A stretch of DNA of 64,000 nucleotides from Streptomyces lanatus. GTDB taxonomy: Bacteria > Actinomycetota > Actinomycetes > Streptomycetales > Streptomycetaceae. Shown in pieces: positions 16,130 to 23,651 of this stretch (the stretch's first letter is position 1; each line of letters opens with the position of its first letter). Location of the stretch: positions 80,569 to 144,568 of the forward strand of contig NZ_BNBM01000013.1 in NCBI RefSeq assembly GCF_014655715.1. The letters are read 5' to 3'. The translations under genes and the position numbers were made by a program. The notes under the pieces were generated by a model, which did no database searches, was not told the origin of the DNA, and worked only from the letters and a program-made list of their open reading frames with translations.

Positions 16130-17349
16130 GTACCATCGCGTTCCTCAACATCGGCATGCACGGGCACATCAATCCGACGCTGCCGATCGTGGCCGAGCTC
16201 GTCCGGCGCGGCCACACCGTCACGTACCACACCTCCCCGGCGTTCCGTCAGGAGATCGAGGCCACCGGCGCGACCGTTCGTCTCTACCCCGGCGGCGAGC
16301 AGCCGCTGCCCGATCCGCCGACGCCCCTCGGTCTGCTGGAGTCGCTGGCGAGCACCAGTCTGCGGCTGCTGCCCTCGGTGCTCGGCGATCTGCGCCAGGA
16401 CCGGCCCGATCTGATCGTGCACGACAGTTCCTGTCTGTGGGGCGCGGTGGCCGCGCGTGAACTCGGGGTGCCGGCGGCATCGTCGTTCACCACGTTCGCG
16501 TTCAACCGGCAGGTCCCCAGCCCCACCCGCGGCTCGTGGGAGCTGTTGGCCGCGGCACGCAGCCAACCCCGCGCCTTCCTGGACTACTTGCAGGCCCGCG
16601 GTGAGCTGCACCGGCGGTTCGACGCGCATGGGCTGCCACTCTTCGACCTGCTGAACATCCGTCAGCCGCTCAATCTGGTCTACACGTCGCGGGCGTTCCA
16701 GCCCGCCGTGGAGACCTTCGAGGAGTCCTACCGTTTCGTCGGTCCGAGCATCGGCGCCCGCCCGGCCGATCCGTCGTTCCAGGCCGACCGGCTCAAGGAT
16801 CCGGTGCTGTACGCCTCGCTCGGCACCGTATTCGGCGCCGACCCGCAAGTGCTGCGTACGTTCGCCACCGCGCTCGCCCCGCTGGGCGGCACCGTGATCG
16901 TCTCCACCGGGCAGACCGACCCCGACGCACTGGGGCCGTTGCCCGCCCATGTGCTCCCGCTGCGTTTCGTACCGCAGCTGGAGGTGCTGGACCGGGCGGC
17001 GCTGTTCATCACCCACGGTGGAATGAACAGTGTCAACGAGGCCCTGTACGCCGGGGTCCCGCTGCTGGTGGTCCCGCAGGGCGCCGACCAGCCGATGACC
17101 GCGAGGCGCGTCGTCGAACTGGGCGCGGGGCTGTCGATCCGTACCGAGGACGTGACCAAGGGCTCCGTACGGGCCCTCGCCCGGCGTCTGCTGCACGAGC
17201 CCGGGTTCCGGGACGCCGCGACCGCCCTGAAGACGGCCCAGCGCGACGCGGGCGGCTATCGCGGCGCCGCCGACGCCCTCGAAGGGTATGTGCGGTCGGC
17301 CGGCCGGGCCCGCCCCTCGGTGCCCGCCGATCCGGGACGGCGGGGCTGA
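16126..17349 (+). CDS. MGT-type (GT1) UDP-glycosyltransferase
   Basis: A 407-aa GT-B glycosyltransferase of the macrolide glycosyltransferase (YjiC-like) group. The N-terminal acceptor domain starts with a hydrophobic strand and GHINPTLPI; the C-terminal donor domain has the family signature THGGMNSVNEALYAGVPLLV and DQPMTA. Such enzymes use UDP-glucose or related donors to glycosylate small lipophilic molecules. The GTG overlaps the patatin stop. The UDP-glucose pyrophosphorylase gene galU lies 1.4 kb downstream on the other strand and could supply donor. Acceptor is unknown; a lipid, sterol-like compound or xenobiotic is plausible. Confidence 0.87.
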   Translation: MSTIAFLNIGMHGHINPTLPIVAELVRRGHTVTYHTSPAFRQEIEATGATVRLYPGGEQPLPDPPTPLGLLESLASTSLRLLPSVLGDLRQDRPDLIVHDSSCLWGAVAARELGVPAASSFTTFAFNRQVPSPTRGSWELLAAARSQPRAFLDYLQARGELHRRFDAHGLPLFDLLNIRQPLNLVYTSRAFQPAVETFEESYRFVGPSIGARPADPSFQADRLKDPVLYASLGTVFGADPQVLRTFATALAPLGGTVIVSTGQTDPDALGPLPAHVLPLRFVPQLEVLDRAALFITHGGMNSVNEALYAGVPLLVVPQGADQPMTARRVVELGAGLSIRTEDVTKGSVRALARRLLHEPGFRDAATALKTAQRDAGGYRGAADALEGYVRSAGRARPSVPADPGRRG

Positions 17350-17352
17350 GCC

Positions 17353-17841
17353 ATGACCGCCCTCGTCGTGGTGCTGCTGTTGCTCGCCGGGCTGTCGGAG
17401 GCCGCCGGGCGCATCCTGCCCCTGCTGGCGCGCCGGCCCGGTATGCCCCGGACACTGGTGATCGGGCTGCTGCTCGGGGCCGGGCTGGTCGAGGCCGCGG
17501 TGTTCGCGCTCTGGCCGCTGACCGCCTGGACGCTGGCCGAGGTGGCGGGGTCCGCTCCCGCGGCGGGCGACGGGCTGGAGTGGACGCCGGGCCTGGCCGC
17601 GCCGCTGCTGCTGAGCGCCGTGCTCGCGTTCCCGCTGCTCGGACCCCTGCTCCATCTGCTGCTGTTCGTGGGCGTCGGTGCCTCTCTGGCCGGTCCGCTC
17701 GCGACGGCGACCGACCTCGGCTGGTGGGGCGCCGCCGGCTGTGTGGCCGCCGCCGGGGCCGGACTCGGCATCGCCGTGGAGGCCGTGCGCCGGCTGGTCG
17801 TGCGGCTCAGCACGCCCCGTACACCGGAGCCGGTGTCATGA
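17353..17841 (+). CDS. small polytopic membrane protein of unknown function
   Basis: A 162-aa very hydrophobic protein with about four transmembrane segments (roughly residues 2-22, 35-60, 82-108 and 115-145) and a short basic, charged C-terminus after the last helix. No known transporter motif is seen. It starts three bases after the glycosyltransferase stop and its stop overlaps the next ATG, so it is tightly coupled in the patatin operon. It may anchor or organise the neighbouring enzymes, or transport their product. Function is not predictable from sequence. Confidence 0.78.
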   Translation: MTALVVVLLLLAGLSEAAGRILPLLARRPGMPRTLVIGLLLGAGLVEAAVFALWPLTAWTLAEVAGSAPAAGDGLEWTPGLAAPLLLSAVLAFPLLGPLLHLLLFVGVGASLAGPLATATDLGWWGAAGCVAAAGAGLGIAVEAVRRLVVRLSTPRTPEPVS

Positions 17842-18758
17842 ACGACTTCCTGCTCTGGGCCTGCGTGCTGGGACCCGTCCTGCTCGCCGAAGGGCTGCTG
17901 GCCCGCTACGAGGTGCTGGCCTACGGCGCCGGATTCCGGCACCCCGTCACCGAGCTCCCCGAGGGTGTGCCCTACGCGCGGGGCGCCGCCGCCGACGCTC
18001 CCCCGGAGGCCTACCTGGTCTATCTGGACGGCATCGGCAAGCGCCGCGTCCGTGACACCCGGGACGGCGGCCAGCTGGTCAGGGCCGTGCTCGCCGGGGC
18101 GCCGGAGCTGCGGGTCCTCGGCCAGGTGCAGCCGTACTCACCACTGGCCGACCCGCTCGCCGACCGCCCGGTGTGGGCGTGGCTGCGCCGGCACATCGGT
18201 CTGCTGCTGTTCCTGCACAACGTCATGCAGGTCTTCGTCGCCGCCGACCACCGCTACCGCCCGCTGTACAACCGGGCCGTCGGCTCCCAGATCGCCACAC
18301 AGTTGCAGCTGGCCGGTTATCGGCCCGACAGCGGTGTGCCGGTCGCGCTGCTCAGCTACAGCGGTGGCGCACAGGTCGCCACCGGCGCGGTCGACGAACT
18401 GCACGCCCGGCTGCGCTGCCCGCTCGTGGTGCTCACGCTGGGCGGGTTCCACAACGGCGCCAACGACGTCTCCCGGGCCGAGCGGGTGCACCAGCTCACC
18501 AGCGCCTACGACCGGATCGAGCGGGTCGGCACCTGGATCTTCCCGCAGCGCTGGCGGCTGTTCCGCGGCAGCGGCTGGAACCGCGCCCGGCGCGCCGGGA
18601 AGATCACCGTGCACCGGCTCGACCCGGCCACGCACCTCGGCCCGCGCAGCTACATCAGCCCGGAGCAGCGGCTGCCCGACGGGCGCAGTCATCTCGACCG
18701 CACGGCCGACACGGTGATCTCCCTCATCCGCGCCCGGCACGACGCGACGACGCCCTGA
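17838..18758 (+). CDS. membrane-anchored alpha/beta-hydrolase-like protein
   Basis: A 306-aa protein beginning with a hydrophobic N-terminal segment (residues 4-22) that could be a membrane anchor, followed by a soluble domain. A nucleophile-elbow-like segment LSYSGGAQVA occurs around residues 173-182 inside an alternating strand/helix pattern, and a conserved His lies near the C-terminus, suggesting an alpha/beta-hydrolase fold. A second hydrophobic stretch (LLLFLHNVMQVFVA) may be a helix lying on the membrane. The ATG overlaps the upstream stop. It ends the operon, converging with galU with nine bases between stops. A lipase or esterase acting with the patatin-like enzyme is a reasonable guess. 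Confidence 0.72.
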   Translation: MNDFLLWACVLGPVLLAEGLLARYEVLAYGAGFRHPVTELPEGVPYARGAAADAPPEAYLVYLDGIGKRRVRDTRDGGQLVRAVLAGAPELRVLGQVQPYSPLADPLADRPVWAWLRRHIGLLLFLHNVMQVFVAADHRYRPLYNRAVGSQIATQLQLAGYRPDSGVPVALLSYSGGAQVATGAVDELHARLRCPLVVLTLGGFHNGANDVSRAERVHQLTSAYDRIERVGTWIFPQRWRLFRGSGWNRARRAGKITVHRLDPATHLGPRSYISPEQRLPDGRSHLDRTADTVISLIRARHDATTP

Positions 18759-18780
18759 ACGGCGAGGTCAGCCGCCGTTC
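18757..18780. terminator. hairpin at convergent gene ends
   Basis: GAACGGCG and CGCCGTTC form an 8-bp perfect stem with an 8-base loop, overlapping the stop codons of the plus-strand hydrolase and minus-strand galU. No U-tract follows, usual for Streptomyces terminators. It probably serves both strands. Confidence 0.5.
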
Positions 18781-19670
18781 TCGTCCAGTCCGGCGACCAG
18801 GCCGCGCAGGAGGGGGCCGTACTCGGGGTGGGCGAGGGCGGAGGCCATCTGGGCGACCAGGTAGTCGGCGGGGTTGCCCGTGTCGTACCAGCGGCCCTTG
18901 ATGACCTGGCCGTAGACGGCGCGGGTGGCGGCGTAGGCGTTGATGGCGTCGGTCAGATAGACCTCGCCGGTGCGGTGCTCGTACCACCGGCGGGTCTGCT
19001 CGCGCAGTTCGTCGACGATGCCCGGGGTGATCACATAGCCGCCGATGGCCGCGTACGACGAGGGGGCGGCGGTGGGTTCGGGCTTCTCGACCAGACCGGT
19101 GATGCGCAGCTGGCCGTCGCCGAGGTCCTCCTTGACGATCGGCACGCCGTAGCGCTGCGACTCGGTGGGGTCCATCGGCAAGAGGGCCAGCACCGGGCAG
19201 CCGGTCTGCTCGTAGGCGCGGATCAGCTGCTGGGCGCGGGGCACCTCGGCCACGAAGACGTCGTCGGGCCATAGCACGAGCACGGGTTCGTCACCGAAGG
19301 AGCGGGCTGCGTTGAGCACCGGGGTGCCGTTGCCGTACGGGCCGTACTGGTCGAGGTAGGTGATGTGGCCCTTGCGGGCCAGCTCGGCTACCTCCTCGAC
19401 GGCGTCGGCGTAGCCCGTCTTGCCGTCCGCGCGGAGCTGTTCGACGAGGGCGGGGTTGGGGCGGAAGTGCTCCTGGATGAGGCTCTTGCCGCCGGACACC
19501 ACGATGGTGATGTCGGTGATGCCCGAGTCCACCAGCTCACGCACGGTGTGCTCGATGACCGGCTTGTCGCCGACCGGCAGCATCTCCTTCGGTGTCGCCT
19601 TGGTCAGGGGCAGCAGTCGGGAGCCGAGTCCGGCGGCGGGGATCACAGCCCTGCGGATCGTCGGGGACAT
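18768..19670 (-). CDS. galU: UTP-glucose-1-phosphate uridylyltransferase
   Basis: A 300-aa nucleotidyltransferase making UDP-glucose from UTP and glucose-1-phosphate. The N-terminal signature PAAGLGSRLLPLTKATPKEMLPV is characteristic, along with DKPVIEHTV, LVEKP and a GRWYDTGNP segment near the C-terminus that binds the sugar phosphate. The length is normal for bacterial GalU. ATG 19670 begins the conserved MSPTIRRAVIPAAG; upstream in-frame codons do not match the family. UDP-glucose feeds cell-envelope polysaccharides and could feed the adjacent MGT-type glycosyltransferase. No ECF41 motif precedes it. Confidence 0.95.
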   Translation of the reverse strand: MSPTIRRAVIPAAGLGSRLLPLTKATPKEMLPVGDKPVIEHTVRELVDSGITDITIVVSGGKSLIQEHFRPNPALVEQLRADGKTGYADAVEEVAELARKGHITYLDQYGPYGNGTPVLNAARSFGDEPVLVLWPDDVFVAEVPRAQQLIRAYEQTGCPVLALLPMDPTESQRYGVPIVKEDLGDGQLRITGLVEKPEPTAAPSSYAAIGGYVITPGIVDELREQTRRWYEHRTGEVYLTDAINAYAATRAVYGQVIKGRWYDTGNPADYLVAQMASALAHPEYGPLLRGLVAGLDENGG

Positions 19671-19783
19671 GGCATCTCTCTCGGTCGGTCGGCGCACCGC
19701 ACCGGCGGGCGCGGCACGCTCCGACGCTATCAACGCCTGTCGTAGCCCTGCCGATCGCCCGGTGGCCGTCACGGTGAACCCAC

Positions 19784-19810
19784 TGTCACAACCGGACCGT
19801 CCGAGCGGTC
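19784..19810 (+). promoter_or_regulatory. ECF41-type promoter (TGTCACA-N15-CGGTC) of the methyltransferase-sigma operon
   Basis: TGTCACA at 19784-19790 and CGGTC at 19806-19810 with a 15-base spacer. The ATG of the methyltransferase is only nine bases beyond the -10 element, so the transcript may start at or next to the start codon. The ECF41 gene is second in this operon, implying autoregulation. Confidence 0.75.
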
Positions 19811-19819
19811 TATATCTAT

Positions 19820-20644
19820 ATGCCCCCTTTCCCGCAAGACGTCACTGTTGACCCTCCGGGTCCGGAATCGCGGGACGCCTACGAGGTCAGTGCCGAGTTC
19901 TACGACATCCTCCAGGCGGACCAGGACCGGGCCCGGGTCCACCGGTTCTACGGCCGCGACGTCCGCGCCGCCCGCCGGGGCGTCCTGGACGTCGGCGCCG
20001 GCACCGGACGGGTCACGCTGATGAGCCTCGCCGAGTCGCGGGCCCCGGTGCATGCCGTCGAGCCCGCGCGGTCCATGCGGTCGCTGCTGATGACGCGGCT
20101 GGCGGCGCTGCCCGTGGACATGAGGACCCGCGTCACCGTGCATCCGCACGGGCTGGACGAGGCCGCGCTGCGGGCGGTGGCCGACGTGGCGATATGCCAC
20201 AACACCATCGGCTGTCTGCCCCCGGCCTCGCGGCGCGCCCTGTGGTCCGCGGTCGCCCGCGCGCTCGTGCCCGGCGGGGTGCTCCTCGTCCACCTCCCGC
20301 CCGACCGGCTCCCCCGTGCCGAGTCGACGCATGTCCTGCCGGCCCAGAAGGTCGGGGAGCACGTGTACGGAGGGCGCATGGTGATGTCGGCCGACGCGGA
20401 CCGGATCCGGACGCGGTTCGACTACTGGGTGCGGGGCGCGAAGGGCGTTCTACGCGAGTACACCGAGACGTTCTGGATGTGGCCGGCCTCCCGTGCGGAG
20501 GTGGCCGGGGAGCTCGCGGGGTCCGGGTTCGTCCCGCTGCCCGAGCGGGCCGATCCCGCCGTGCTGGCCGTGCGGCTCGGGCGGGCCCGACGGGCGCCTC
20601 GCGCGGACCGGCCCGGCGGGGTGCGCCGGGGTGCCCGCTTGTAG
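19820..20644 (+). CDS. class I SAM-dependent methyltransferase
   Basis: A 274-aa class I methyltransferase. Motif I (LDVGAGTGRV) lies near residue 57, an acidic residue ends the second strand (HAVEPARS), and later motifs (ICHNTIGCLPP, LVPGGVLLVHLP) follow in order. The N-terminus has the YEVSAEFYDIL segment common in small-molecule methyltransferases. No ribosome binding site precedes the ATG, and the putative -10 element ends ten bases upstream, so a leaderless mRNA is likely. The ECF41 sigma gene follows after 30 bases. The substrate is unknown. Confidence 0.85.
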   Translation: MPPFPQDVTVDPPGPESRDAYEVSAEFYDILQADQDRARVHRFYGRDVRAARRGVLDVGAGTGRVTLMSLAESRAPVHAVEPARSMRSLLMTRLAALPVDMRTRVTVHPHGLDEAALRAVADVAICHNTIGCLPPASRRALWSAVARALVPGGVLLVHLPPDRLPRAESTHVLPAQKVGEHVYGGRMVMSADADRIRTRFDYWVRGAKGVLREYTETFWMWPASRAEVAGELAGSGFVPLPERADPAVLAVRLGRARRAPRADRPGGVRRGARL

Positions 20645-20674
20645 CCTGGTCGCCCAGGACCGGAGGGAGCGTCG

Positions 20675-21571
20675 ATGCGCGCCGAGGACGACACGAGCTC
20701 CCTCGACCGGGCGGCAGAGCTGTTCATCGCGGCCCGCCCCCAGCTCTTCGGCATCGCCTACCGCATCCTCGGCAGTGCCGTGGAGGCCGAGGACATCGTC
20801 CAGGAGGCGTGGCTGCGGTGGCAGAACACCGACCGCGCCGAGGTCAGGGAAACGGCCGCCTTCCTGACGACCGTCACCTCCCGGCTGGCGATCAACCTCG
20901 CCCAGTCCGCCAGGATGCGACGCGAGTCGTACACCGGGCCCTGGCTTCCGGAACCGGTCGACACCCGTGCCGATCCGCAGCTCGGTGCGGAGCGGGCCGA
21001 GGCGCTCGACATGGCGGTGCTCCTGCTCCTGGAGAAGCTCAACCCCGTGGAACGGGCGGCCTATGTGCTGCGGGAGGCCTTCGACTACCCGTACCGGCGG
21101 ATCGCGGAGATCCTGGAGACGAACGAGGCGCACACGCGCCAGCTGGTGACCCGGGCCAGGAAGCACCTGGCTGCGGAACGCAGGAAGCCGGTTGACTCCA
21201 CCGCGCACCGGCGCCTGCTCGAGGTCTTCCTCGACGCGGCCCGCACCGGCAGCCTCTCGGTGCTGGAGGACGTCCTCGCGCAGGACGTGGTCAGCTACTC
21301 CGACGGCGGCGGGATCCGCGGGGCGTCCAGGATCCCGGTCGTGGGACGTCTGCGGGTCTCCAAGTACCTCGCCGCCTTCGCCCCTCGGTTCTGGCCCCCG
21401 ACGGAGGTCCGCTGGGTCGAGGCCAACGGCAGGCCGGCCGTCCTCGTGTCGGCCGGGGGGAACCCGGTGGCCCTGCTCTGCGTCGACGCGTCCGAGCGGG
21501 GTATCGAACGCGTCATGTGGGTCATGAACCCGGCCAAGCTGGAGCCCTACGTGGAGTCGCTGACCGATTGA
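20675..21571 (+). CDS. ECF41-family RNA polymerase sigma factor with SnoaL-like C-terminal domain
   Basis: A 298-aa sigma factor of the ECF41 (SigJ-like) group. Sigma region 2 covers about residues 15-80 (FGIAYRILGS, AEDIVQEAWLRW), the linker has the family motif WLPEP, region 4 runs about 110-165 (RAAYVLREAF, ARKHLAAER), and a SnoaL-like regulatory domain fills 175-298 with SDGGG and a terminal NPAKL, a variant of the usual NPDKL. ECF41 factors have this fused domain instead of a separate anti-sigma. It is complete and the best candidate to read the eight TGTCACA promoters here. It is cotranscribed with a methyltransferase from one such promoter. Confidence 0.92.
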   Translation: MRAEDDTSSLDRAAELFIAARPQLFGIAYRILGSAVEAEDIVQEAWLRWQNTDRAEVRETAAFLTTVTSRLAINLAQSARMRRESYTGPWLPEPVDTRADPQLGAERAEALDMAVLLLLEKLNPVERAAYVLREAFDYPYRRIAEILETNEAHTRQLVTRARKHLAAERRKPVDSTAHRRLLEVFLDAARTGSLSVLEDVLAQDVVSYSDGGGIRGASRIPVVGRLRVSKYLAAFAPRFWPPTEVRWVEANGRPAVLVSAGGNPVALLCVDASERGIERVMWVMNPAKLEPYVESLTD

Positions 21572-21596
21572 CGCCGGTCATGCCGGTGCCGGCGGT

Positions 21597-21623
21597 TGTC
21601 ACAGCCTCGGTGACTAGTCGGTC
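21597..21623 (+). promoter_or_regulatory. ECF41-type promoter (TGTCACA-N15-CGGTC) of the Ohr/OsmC gene
   Basis: TGTCACA at 21597-21603, 15-base spacer, CGGTC at 21619-21623, placed 54 bases before the OsmC-like ATG. It starts 25 bases after the ECF41 stop, separating the sigma operon from its first downstream target. Confidence 0.8.
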
Positions 21624-21677
21624 AACCAGTTGTCCCGACCGACGGGAACCCCGCTACGAGGCAAAGGTGCATCGAAC

Positions 21678-22175
21678 ATGAGCGAGCCGTTCCGGTTGCC
21701 CGATCTGTCCACCGAGAAGGACTACGTCGGAGAGTCCTTCGCCCCCATCTACACCACCACGGTGACGGTGAGCGGCGGACCGGCGAGTCACGGACGGGCC
21801 TCGGGCCGGGCGCGCTCGGCGGACGGAGTCCTCGACCTCGATCTGCGCATGCCCGCCGAACTGGGCGGCGACGGCCGGGGGACGAACCCCGAGCAGCTGT
21901 TCGCGGCCGGTTTCGCCGCGTGTTTCCACGGCGCGCTGAGCCTGGTCGCCCGCCAGGAGGAGCTCGACCCCGCCCCGGTCACCGTGGAGGCGACGGTGGC
22001 CTTCGGGCGGGACCCGGACGACGGCGGCTATCTGCTGCACATCGACCTGGTGGTCAGGTGGCCGGACATCGACCCCGAGATCGCCGCCCCACTGCTGGAG
22101 AAGGCCGACTCGCTGTGCCCGTACGCGAGGATGGCCTGGCGGGGGACGCCGACGACCATCACCCTGGCGTCCTGA
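21678..22175 (+). CDS. Ohr/OsmC-family organic hydroperoxide reductase
   Basis: A 165-aa protein of the Ohr/OsmC family that reduces organic hydroperoxides with thiol cofactors. The two reactive cysteines stand in their usual contexts: FAACFHGAL in the long central helix and SLCPYAR near the C-terminus. The N-terminal beta-rich half (GRASGRARSADGVLDLDLRMP) and NPEQLFAAGFAACF fit the family. AAAGGTG precedes the ATG. It has its own ECF41 promoter. Together with the AhpD-like protein it gives the regulon a clear peroxide-defence component. Confidence 0.9.
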   Translation: MSEPFRLPDLSTEKDYVGESFAPIYTTTVTVSGGPASHGRASGRARSADGVLDLDLRMPAELGGDGRGTNPEQLFAAGFAACFHGALSLVARQEELDPAPVTVEATVAFGRDPDDGGYLLHIDLVVRWPDIDPEIAAPLLEKADSLCPYARMAWRGTPTTITLAS

Positions 22176-22270
22176 CGGGCAGCGTCGCGTATCTCAGCGG
22201 TGGAGTTCGATCCGCAGGGGCAGATCGTCAAGGAAGTCCGTCCCGGGCGCCCGCGTCGTCGCCGGGGCGG

Positions 22271-22297
22271 TGTCACAGAAGCGGGAGCTGCGCGGTC
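22271..22297 (+). promoter_or_regulatory. ECF41-type promoter (TGTCACA-N15-CGGTC) of the ferredoxin-reductase-like gene
   Basis: TGTCACA at 22271-22277, 15-base spacer, CGGTC at 22293-22297, 59 bases before the ATG of the FAD/NAD oxidoreductase. Confidence 0.8.
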
Positions 22298-22356
22298 TGA
22301 CGGGTGACCCCCGGACATCCGACTCGCCCCGCGCGAGCTTCTGAGACGAGGACCCC

Positions 22357-23580
22357 ATGAGCACTTTCGTGATCGTCGGCGGCGGTCTCGCCGCGGGCAA
22401 GGCCGCGGAGGCACTGCGGGAGCACGGCCACGGCGGCCGGATCGTCATCATCGGGGACGAGCGGGAGAAGCCATATGTGCGGCCGCCGCTCTCCAAGGGC
22501 TATCTGCTGGGCAAGGAGGAGCGCGACTCGATCTTCGTGCACCCCGACGACTGGTACCGGGAGCACGAGGTCGACCTGCTGCTCGGCACCCGCGCGGGCG
22601 CGATCGACCCGCGCGCACGGCAGGTGGCGCTGGAGGACGACAGCCGGCTCTCCTACGACAAGCTGCTCCTGGCCACCGGCTCCTCCCCGCGACGGCTGAC
22701 CGTACCGGGAGCCGACCTCGACAACGTGCTGTATCTGCGCCGGGTGGAGGACAGCGAGCGGCTCAAGTCCGCCTTCGCGGCGGGCCGAAGGATCGTCGTG
22801 ATCGGCGCCGGCTGGATCGGGCTCGAAACCGCGGCGGCCGCCAGGACGGCCGGTGCCGAGGTCACGGTCCTCGAACACTCCGCGCTGCCGCTGCTGAAGG
22901 TGCTGGGGCGGGAGGCGGCCGAGGTGTTCGCCGCGCTGCACACCGACCACGGCGTCGAGCTGCTGCCCGAGGTGCGGGTGGACTCGCTGACCGGGACCGA
23001 CAGCCGGGTGACGGGCGTACGGCTCACCGACGGCAGACAGCTGCCCGCGGACGCCGTGGTCGTCGGCATCGGCATCACGCCCAATGTGGGGCTCGCCGAG
23101 CACGCGGGGCTCGAGGTGCGCGACGGCATCGTCACCGACGAGCGTCTGCGGACCTCGGTGGCCGACATCCACGCCGCCGGCGACGTCGCCAACGCCTATC
23201 ACCCGCTGCTCGGCCGCCATCTCCGGGTCGAGCACTGGGCCAACGCCCTCAACCAGCCCGAGGTGGCCGCGCAGAGCATGCTCGGCAAGGACGCCGTCTA
23301 CGACCGGCTGCCGTACTTCTACACCGACCAGTACGACCTCGGCATGGAATACACGGGATACGCGGAGCCGGGCGGCTACGACCGCGTCGTGTTCCGGGGA
23401 GACGTGGCGGGGCGCCGCTTCGTCGCGTTCTGGATGGCGGGCCGGCGGGTGCTGGCCGGGATGAACGTCAATGTGTGGGACGTCATCGACCGGATCCGCG
23501 CGCTCGTGCTCTCCGGCGCCGACGTCGACGACGCGCTGCTGGCCGACCCTGACGTGCCGCTGGACCGCGTCCTGCCGTGA
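22357..23580 (+). CDS. FAD/NAD(P)-dependent oxidoreductase (ferredoxin reductase type)
   Basis: A 407-aa flavoprotein of the pyridine nucleotide-disulfide oxidoreductase class, subgroup of ferredoxin/rubredoxin reductases. Two dinucleotide folds are clear: FVIVGGGLAAGKAAE at the N-terminus for FAD and VVIGAGWIGLETAAAA near residue 150 for NAD(P)H, plus the FAD motif DIHAAGDVA around 270-280. There is no CxxC pair, excluding thioredoxin or glutathione reductases. It may pass electrons to a ferredoxin; the [3Fe-4S] ferredoxin at 35315 is one conceivable partner. It has its own ECF41 promoter and is a typical oxidoreductase target of such sigma factors. Confidence 0.9.
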   Translation: MSTFVIVGGGLAAGKAAEALREHGHGGRIVIIGDEREKPYVRPPLSKGYLLGKEERDSIFVHPDDWYREHEVDLLLGTRAGAIDPRARQVALEDDSRLSYDKLLLATGSSPRRLTVPGADLDNVLYLRRVEDSERLKSAFAAGRRIVVIGAGWIGLETAAAARTAGAEVTVLEHSALPLLKVLGREAAEVFAALHTDHGVELLPEVRVDSLTGTDSRVTGVRLTDGRQLPADAVVVGIGITPNVGLAEHAGLEVRDGIVTDERLRTSVADIHAAGDVANAYHPLLGRHLRVEHWANALNQPEVAAQSMLGKDAVYDRLPYFYTDQYDLGMEYTGYAEPGGYDRVVFRGDVAGRRFVAFWMAGRRVLAGMNVNVWDVIDRIRALVLSGADVDDALLADPDVPLDRVLP

Positions 23581-23589
23581 CGCCGTGGG

Positions 23590-23616
23590 TGTCACAGAAA
23601 CACCGGCTGCCCTGTC
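23590..23616 (+). promoter_or_regulatory. ECF41-type promoter (TGTCACA-N15-CTGTC) of the fumarate-reductase-like gene
   Basis: TGTCACA at 23590-23596, 15-base spacer, CTGTC at 23612-23616, 35 bases before the GTG. The -35 element begins ten bases after the stop of the previous gene. Confidence 0.78.
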
Positions 23617-23651
23617 GTAGTGAGTGACAACCTTGGCGATCGGAGTGGACC

